Translations under genes and position numbers: made by a program
NCBI RefSeq assembly: GCF_001039355.2
Contig: NW_019775147.1
Location: 167,758 to 194,398 of the forward strand
Direction: 5' to 3'
DNA: 26,641 nt
Source: Lingula anatina
Lineage: Eukaryota; Brachiopoda; Lingulata; Lingulida; Lingulidae
Shown here: piece after piece, positions 1 to 26,641 of the stretch
Layout: each line of letters starts with the position of its first letter
Numbering within the stretch: position 1 is the first letter of the stretch
Notes under the pieces: generated by a model
Database searches by the model: none
What the model was told of the DNA's origin: nothing
What the model saw: the letters and a program-made list of their open reading frames with translations, nothing else

Positions 1-2556
1 TGTAACCAACCCATAGAAATATAATATATTCTGTTTTACCACAGAAACGGCAGATATAGCTATTGTTCTGATATCTAACCTCCATAGATGGCTATACTCT
101 GTAATAATCTCTTAAGAGATTATAACATAAAACTAAAAAAAAAAAAAAAAAAAAAAAGTGAATGTAGAAATGGATTAGTTAACCATGGGTAAGTATGGGA
201 AATTGTTGTTTACTCCGGGGAAATTCTTTTTTTTTTTTTTTGCCAAAACGAACAGTCATTATCCCTTTAACTTTGTTTTTTGACCATTCTTTGCGTTCAG
301 TTTTACGCTCTGCTATCTTCAAAATGGTTTGCATGTGCACAATTCATTCACTGCGAGCACCTTTTACGAGTAATACTATCAGGGCTTCCTAACCAGTGTG
401 GCCATTGCATCATTCGACGTTGTCTTAGTGCAAGGCTTCCGATTGTTAAATGTCTTATTAACCCTTGTTGACATATCATTGCCCTCTCTATTATAATCCT
501 ATTTTTATTCGTGCAATTTTTGTGTCGCACTTCCTTCTGTTTTTTATCCCTCTTATGTGCTATTTTTTTTTTCTTCGCACCGTCCGCTGCATTGACTTGT
601 TAAATTAGGGAAGTCACGCGGTACGACTGCTCACTCGACCTTGAACGATGGAAAGTAGGTTGAGCAGTTTTCTCACACTTCTTCCCACCCGTTCATTCGT
701 ATGCTAGTATCTGGGTCACGTGACACGCAAAGTATGTTACAATTGCGGGGTATAAATGCAACTCTTAGTTCTTTATTTCTACGTACTTGACGCGCGTTAG
801 ACGTTAACTTTGAAATAGATCTTGTTTATTTGGAGTATTTGATGCTGTGAAAGTGCTGTTTATGTGAACAATTTCCAACTAAAACCGCTTTGTATACCCG
901 TTTAAAACGAGAAAACGGCCATTAATGACAACATTAAGTTTCATTTAATATTACACGTCACGCGTAGTAAGTAGTGTAAAAGCGTGGGTTAGTTTAAGTA
1001 CAACCTAACCTATTGGACATAAAGAAAAACGTTTATAAATGTTATCTAAGTTTGACAACAATTTTAATTTGAAAAATCTATTTAAATGGAACAATAAGGG
1101 TTAATTGTCATCCAGGTACCGAAAATTAGGTTTTCCTGTTTCTAATTATTCAGTAATGCATCTGCCTTCTTGAGTTTGGACTTTGCGCCTTAGTAGATTT
1201 TCATAAAGCATTTGGCTGCATCAATAGGGTTTATTTGTTGCATAAATATACGAAAACTCTACTTTTTTATGTGAATCTCATGCAGAAATGGTTTTAAAGC
1301 AAATCATGGTAAAAAAATGTTTCATCTGGAAGAAAGCGTACACGTCGTGGCGCCCAGGGGTATTACCTTGATAGAGCAATTTATTGATCCAATTGACACT
1401 TGCGATATTCAAGGACAAGTTTCACTTGCAGCATGAGAATGTTAAACCCACTGTATCCGCTTGGTAAAGGATTTTAAACTGAAAATAACAGCGACCAATC
1501 CGCCTAAAACCTTGATGTGAACACAATTGAACATATATGGGACAAATGGGTAGTGCTGTATGCAGGAGAAACCCACGCCTGGATAATCCACAACAAAACG
1601 TAAACCAAGAGTAGAACAAAATCCCCCAGCAAAGATTGGTGGCAGCAGTGAACAGCATATCCAGTCGCGTATGGGCTCTTTATCTTGCACGTGGGGTCAC
1701 ATCCGATAGGGTAATGAATAGTCTTAAATAAAATTATACAATTTTGCAATTGATCGTCACTTTGCTTTGCATTAAGAACATTTTTATTTTAATATTTATA
1801 TTTATTTAAAATTTAATATTTATTTAACAGAGTTTATTTTCAGGGGCCAAAATTGAAAACTCATTTAATCTACAGGAGTCTACAGGAAATATGCAATAGA
1901 GGGAGTTTCTTTTAAATGTCCAGAGATTATACATTTTGAGTCTGCCACTACACGCTACAACTGAACAATAAAGAAAAACTGACATTTGTTACAAAATTAA
2001 TACATTTTATGAAGTTTAGCAACCCTTTTTAACAACAATAAGACCACTCAGAAGAGTAGAGCCGAGTGCTAGCCGGTCCACAACCTAAATATGGCGGACC
2101 TACATGAAAGGAAGACCGCTTAATCCTGTAATGGTCTATCCCCCTCTTTCACGCCTCCCCAGTCATCATCCCTGCAGGGGCACAGTGATTAAATCTCATC
2201 CCAATGCGACCGGTCGAGGAACGACGCGTGGGGAGGCGTGTGAGAGGCTATGCAATAATTAAATGAAATCTATGGAAACCCTTGCAGGAGTGTACATTAA
2301 CGCGGTAGGGATGACACCTTTTTTGCTATGTAAATCAACAATCCCGTAGTTGATGACTTTCGCAGGGAATTGATTCTTTGTCATTGTGGTATTTCCATTT
2401 TCAGTTCTGCATTCCCCGTTTCTTTTCTTTCTTTTTGATAATTTTCATAACACTGGAATCAACGGTAACAACGTCGGTATCAATGATTTACCTTTTTTAT
2501 ATTTTATGTACTATATAAGCATATGTGATAATAATCTGTTTCATCTTTTCTTTCAG
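1..2556. other. Upstream region without recognisable genes
   Basis: The region is AT-rich with poly-A (133-157) and poly-T tracts. Only short chance reading frames are present, with stops throughout. A 12 bp inverted repeat (TCACGCCTCCCC near 2149 and GGGGAGGCGTGTGA near 2231) and the promoter-like motifs listed separately are the only structure I see. It should contain the 5' UTR exon and promoter of gene 1. Confidence 0.6.
715..757 (+). promoter_or_regulatory. Candidate promoter: E-box palindrome and TATA box upstream of gene 1
   Basis: A 10 bp palindrome GTCACGTGAC (715-724) contains the E-box CACGTG, and TATAAAT lies at 751-757. The coding exon at 2557 needs an upstream 5' UTR exon. A GTAAGT at 967-972 could be its donor, but nothing ties these elements together. 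Confidence 0.2.
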
Positions 2557-2564
2557 GTTTCCAA

Positions 2565-17280
<14,716 letters not shown>

Positions 17281-17560
17281 GAACAGATCCCCAAAAGCAT
17301 AATAAGGGTCCACCTGGACAAAATAGCTACATATTTTTTTTTCCTATTGCACTGACTGGAAATGTTCAAAGTATCATAGTGAAAAAGATTAATGCATGCA
17401 TGTTAAACGTGATAAGTCCAGAATTACATGTACATTGAATATAAACCCTCTGACATATATAGCCTTGCCTTTTACTACTACATTATTTTACACAACTAAA
17501 CGCCTGTTTATACATGTATGCATCTATTTACTTTTAATAAATCCGAAATGCAAATAAACA
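17281..17560 (+). terminator. Gene 1 3' UTR with polyadenylation signals
   Basis: After the stop codon the sequence is AT-rich and non-coding. Two canonical AATAAA hexamers lie at 17536-17541 and 17553-17558, about 260-280 nt downstream of the stop, a normal distance for an animal gene. The true cleavage site cannot be seen. Confidence 0.55.
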
Positions 17561-20500
17561 AGTCATTACCCAATGCTTGCGTTTTTATTCAGCTTCTTGA
17601 TGGATTTTTTTCATTAAATTTTACGAATTGTACGACTAATGAATATTTACGATTCCAGTTGATCACTTCCAACTCCCCAACCCAGTGGTAGCCAAAACGC
17701 ACACACCATACCACAAAACTGATTTTCGGTTAGTCCTGTCTACCAGTGGCAGATAATTCGGAAAAAATAACTTCTCACCAACCGTCCTGAAAACCTTACG
17801 AGCCCATTACTTCTGCCAACACATAGCCTGCTCTCATCTGAGAGCAATATCATCAATTGTTAAATTGTCCGCTCGAGAATTCTGATACGCCATCATAATA
17901 TTTGAAGGCGGACCATGGCGATTATCATTGTTCTTCTAACGCCACTCCTGCTTAAATAACTAGGTTGTTCAGGTGTCTACCACCGGAAAACATAGGAACA
18001 TGGTTTGCTCATTTTTTACTTTTTGCTGTCAAGTTACTTAATGTCATGAAACGTTCTCTACACGTAGGGATATGATTACTATCTCATCCCTGGGTGTGGC
18101 CCCATAGGTTGTCCTGACCTAAGCAATCTTGCCAATATCCCTGTTTGGTAATGACGTCGTCTAACCCTCAGACTGATTATTTGTGGAAATGCCCAGTATG
18201 TTGGCAATTCTGCGGTACGAAAAAAAAAATTAGCCTTTATCAGCTGTATTGTCGAAATTGTAACCTTCTCACTTAAAAGCCATATTAGTTAAATATAGAA
18301 GGCGTTTTCACGATGATCAGTTGCCTATTCGTTAATTAATTAAATAAAAGCCATGGGTACTGTTGTAACAATGTGCAGAAATGGAGTAACACACGTCTTA
18401 GCAGGGTAGTCTATATGATAATGTATATTCGTATAGTAATTGACTACCATGTTTTACATGCAGGGGTATTCTCGAGATTTGTTTTGACTCTTTAGAGATT
18501 CCAAGGAAATACATTATGAAAAAACGATGTTGTAATTTAGACCAATTTCATCCCCAAAACAGTCCATCTAGCATGAAAACCAAAACTATACACTAGAACT
18601 AACACCCTCAACAACTGTTGCTGTACCGAGTAAGAAAATAAAATAAGTTACACGTAGCAATAACCTACACTTCACTCGTTATAGTTATTTGCATATATTA
18701 CCATAAGTGTAATATACAAAGAAATACAGGCACGTGTTCATTTAAATTATGAATAGCATTAAAATGTGAATGGTGACAAATTAAGAATATAAAACAATGC
18801 CTTCATATGCTAATTGTGGATCAAGAGTTAACGTCATTTTACATTTGCAACTACCAGACTTGAAAATCAGTTTGGTTGTTAAACATAGCTGAATTACTTA
18901 TCTGAACATGAGATATTGCCTTTACTCTCCTAGCAATATATATATATTTTTGTCGGCATTTTACAAAGCCACCTTTTCAATCCCCTTTCTTCATTTCTTA
19001 TTTACCATCTGGAAGGAGGGGGGTCACTGGTATATGACGTCTGTTTAGAAAGGTGCAGCAAGGTACCCCCTTATCTTCGCCAACCTGGGTGGACATCTTG
19101 GACAAGTGTAATTTTTCACAAACTGACATATAATAATCAATACCGAAGAATTACGGCAGACTTTATGCCTTTGACATAAGGTTAAAAGCATCATAAATTA
19201 TAACTTCTAAGATGTTCAATAAGACGTTTCTATATTTTGTTCAGATAGGCGTGAAGGGCAACCCCCAGGCAAACAGAGGCATGGACTGTGACGCTTTAGT
19301 GCCTGAGGTATAGTTCTCTTCTCTCACAGCATCCTGAAAAATGATTCGCTTAAATTAAAAAAAAAAAAAAAAAACATTCTGTGGTGAAAAACAGTTGGAG
19401 AGACTAAACATGTTTTTATCCACATGTCATGATGTTTTTATCCTTCATCACAGGAGGTTGATCATATATGTGGCTGACCCCTGAATTAGAAAGAATTGAC
19501 CTTTTTCGTGGTAACGGGAAGTCATGAGTTCAAATCCCGGACGACGCATGCCAGTTCACCACTACAACTAGCTGGCCCCGCAGAACGACAACAAATTATT
19601 GCTCAACATTATCACAAAGTCTGCGTCGTAAATTATATTTCTTTACTCTTTGCTTTAAAGTCAGTGTAAACAAAATGAAAATAACAGCATCTGAAATCAT
19701 CTAACTAAAAACGTTTGGCTATTACGAAAGATTGTCACTTAAATGATTGATTTTTGGATGCCTTGGGGTCTGTGAAAAGGAGTAGCCCCTGCCCCCTCCC
19801 CTGGACGAATTACTTTTAAGAACCCGGTAAAGTGGCGCGGTTAACAGTGGCGGATTTAGGGGGTGTCAAGTGGAAGGGTTTGACCCCCTCCCCCGATTCC
19901 TGATAAAAAAAAGGCACACCAATGGTCCATTCTTAAAATTAGAATATTTAGTTGCTGAATCATAATTCTAAATCGTACCAAGCGGCACCGTTCGCCCTCT
20001 AAAATACCATTCTTTTCGTCCCCGGATCCCACAATAAGGGGGGGGGGTCGATTTAGCATCCGCAGACCCCCCCCCCCCCCTTCAAAAAATCCCGGATCCG
20101 CTCCTGTAGTACCATGTCTAGCACCCAGGAAATGGAGGGGGTGCTGCGAGAGTTGTATATTTTCAAAGGATATCTCCTTTGCAGACCAATCTAAAATGTA
20201 ATTTTATGCAATAAAAATACAGTTTACTATAAAGTGTGTTTTATTTTCTTCTAACTCCTCAACACTTAAGTACACGCAGCCTAAGTGCAATGTTTAACAG
20301 GATCTTACAAGTTGTAATACAGCAACTAGGTGGGGAATGTTTAAAATATTTTAAATAAATCAGTAATAATTTTGGTGACATTCTACTCAAATAACTTTGC
20401 CATATATTTGTATGCTGCTTCAATACCAATAGCTGCCGTCGAAAGCTTGGCGTTTTCATTTCTTTTCTAACAAGGTGTCAGTGTACACTCATTGTTATTA

Positions 20501-20940
20501 CAATTTCTAAGTAATGATTTATGTCAAAGTGATTATAGATTCTGTAACACCTATCTCAGGTCGTCTACTGTCGTTACTTTCTTGCCATTAATTAGAAAAT
20601 AACAAGAAATTATCGAAATACCCTACAACACATTTGTTTGACTTAAAGCCTATTAAAGCACAAGCAAAGCATATTAAGTGAAATAGAATCAGAATAATTA
20701 AACAAATGGTGTTCATGAAATCCGGGAACTTAACATTAAAGTAATAAAAAGTAAACCATTCTCAACAAAAAAAGTCATTAAAACATTAAATTGGCAAGGG
20801 ACTCATTAAAGCGCTGAATTTAACACATCTTATCCACGTGAAATGTCTGAACATTTTCAATTAGGGAAATCTCGCGGCTGATGAACACCGTTTTACAAAA
20901 TCTGTGACACCTTATTGCGTGAAGTTGGACATAGACATTA
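17561..20940. other. Intergenic region between gene 1 and gene 2
   Basis: AT-rich sequence with poly-A (19355-19374) and no recognisable coding or RNA gene. A B-box-like word GTTCAAATCC at about 19531 could be a relic of a tRNA-derived SINE. The only other structure noted is the G/C-tract element at 19845-20106. Confidence 0.6.
19845..20106. mobile_element. MITE-like element with GCGGAT inverted ends and G/C tracts
   Basis: CAGTGGCGGATTTAGGGGG (from 19845) faces CCCGGATCCGCTCCTG (20091-20106), whose reverse complement begins CAGGAGCGGATCCGGG, 11 of 16 matching. Long G and C runs lie just inside. Similar CAGTGGCGGAT ends are common in animal repeats, from memory. No clean target duplication is visible. 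Confidence 0.5.
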
Positions 20941-20946
20941 AAGGCA

Positions 20947-21084
20947 TATATAAATGAACTGTGCATGAACTTTTGGGATTAAAACAAATAAGACATGATG
21001 TCGCCATTAAGCTGCCACAGTCTTCCCTCTGATCTCTGTCAGTATAGTAGCGCCTTGTGTTCAGAAGTGTGGCGTTTTCACTTG
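20947..21084 (+). promoter_or_regulatory. Candidate TATA box and non-coding first exon of gene 2
   Basis: TATATAAA at 20947-20954 is followed, about 30 bases on, by a stretch that ends in a perfect donor, CTTG|GTAAGT at 21084/21085. Because the coding exon at 22035 begins with an acceptor in front of the ATG, an upstream 5' UTR exon must exist, and this is the best-looking candidate. The transcription start is not determined. Confidence 0.3.
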
Positions 21085-21090
21085 GTAAGT

Positions 21091-22034
21091 ATCCTGTATA
21101 ATTTCAAGCATATTCAATCTGTATGTAATTGCTTCGTTAGACTTACTCTTATTTAGGAGTAAAACGCCAGGTAAAGCTCTGGAAAAAACACTTAGAGTTA
21201 CCTGTATAGAGTGATAGGGTTTTCAATAGAAACAAGATTCTGTTCATTAAATAAGAGGATGTAAATGGCAAAATGTGACTTAAGTTTGGACAAAGCACGG
21301 CATGTCAAAATTAAATTATATCCAAGTAGCATGTGATGTGTAAATGAAGTACAGCGTTATGCAAATATCACCATGTTACGAGTTTTAACATTTTGATATA
21401 TTAAAATAGGCAGACACCACTTGCAGCCATTGCTGAACAGTAGGTCATCGACCTGAACCAGATCATACATATTCAATTTTGAATTGGAATCTATATTTAG
21501 TAAGTAAAAAAGTGCATGAAAGGAAATGGGGGAAAAAAGCAGCTCTTTGGTTATACTAGAGGGCATAGATGTAGATGCAGCAAGAGAAGAGAGGATTTCA
21601 TGACACCTAAATGTGTGGAACAGCAGTTTTGAAAATAATCGTACCTTATAGAACGGAAGAATGCAAATGTACCCTTCTTTGATGCACCAAAGGAAAAAAT
21701 ATATAGACTAAGATGACATTCAAGGCTAAGGATTATGTGTAGATATCAACAGTAATTAGATAAAATAAGAAAAAAGAAAGAGATCGACTTTTGAAGCTGT
21801 TTCTTAGTCCTTGTTTTGAAAAGACTTTACATAAAGAAGGGTGTCTGGAGGCATGTTCTGGCGTAAAGGAGTTGAAGGCTATCAACCTAATGGTTGGCAA
21901 ACGTTTTCTGCCTCACTGGTTCTTTTGTTTCTTCTTTGATCTATCTTTTCATTATATCAGGTAGAACGTTTCGTCTTTTTTATTCATTTATTATTCATAA
22001 ACAGGTTATGGTGTAGTTTCTGCTAATCTTTCAG
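21091..22034. other. Presumed 5' UTR intron of gene 2
   Basis: AT-rich and non-coding, between the candidate donor at 21085 and the acceptor at 22033-22034. No repeats or genes were recognised. Confidence 0.35.
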
Positions 22035-22042
22035 GTTTCCAA

Positions 22043-26641
<4,599 letters not shown>

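Noticed and set aside
19500-19560. tRNA-like B box GTTCAAATCC with nearby A-box-like word
   Set aside because: Stems of a tRNA cloverleaf do not pair and there is no terminator. At most this is a decayed SINE, so not called as a tRNA.

Overview
The window reads as draft genomic DNA of an invertebrate animal. It is AT-rich, its genes are split by spliceosomal introns, and it carries many microsatellites, several generations of transposable-element debris, one 108-base N gap and one single N. The main content is scavenger receptor cysteine-rich (SRCR) domain coding sequence. Large tandem SRCR families are best known from echinoderms, amphioxus and other marine deuterostomes, so I favour an echinoderm-like marine deuterostome. 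That is an inference; the sequence does not fix the species.

Gene 1 (+ strand, coding exons 2565-17280) is complete in its coding part. It has one signal-peptide exon followed by seven SRCR domains, each split over two exons (A and B). All junctions are phase compatible: A exons enter in phase 1, the A/B intron is phase 2, and B exons leave in phase 1. The 15 coding exons sum to 2358 nt, giving a 785-residue secreted protein with no transmembrane segment. Every domain has six cysteines, the Group A SRCR pattern, which agrees with the two-exon structure. Domains 1-2 and 3-6 sit in near-identical repeat units of about 0.77-0.80 kb. These units share intron sequence and usually carry an (ATAAT)n array at the same place, so this is a young tandem array. 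Domain 7 is more diverged and ends the protein.

Gene 2 (+ strand, from 22043 past the window end) starts with a near-copy of the same signal-peptide exon. It continues with one whole SRCR domain (A at 22461, B at 25988) and the A exon of a second (26390). It is partial at the right edge and more diverged than gene 1.

Mobile DNA explains most of the abnormal introns. A decayed Ty3/Gypsy pol (RT thumb, RNase H, integrase) lies in the domain 2/3 intron and has a palindromic element nested in it. About 4.8 kb of composite repeat DNA lies in the domain 6 A/B intron. This insert contains the N gap, a duplicated segment with a 130-156 bp minisatellite, several CAACGTTG-rich elements, one of them with a 3 bp target duplication, and a hairpin between two AT arrays. 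Intron 1 holds a CCTCCGCC-ended element and an exact 170 bp duplication around the single N. The 3.4 kb A/B intron of gene 2 holds a promoter-like cluster and two in-frame exon candidates that may be a separate nested gene.

The stretches 1-2556 and 17561-22034 hold no recognisable coding sequence. I saw no rRNA, convincing tRNA or CRISPR array.
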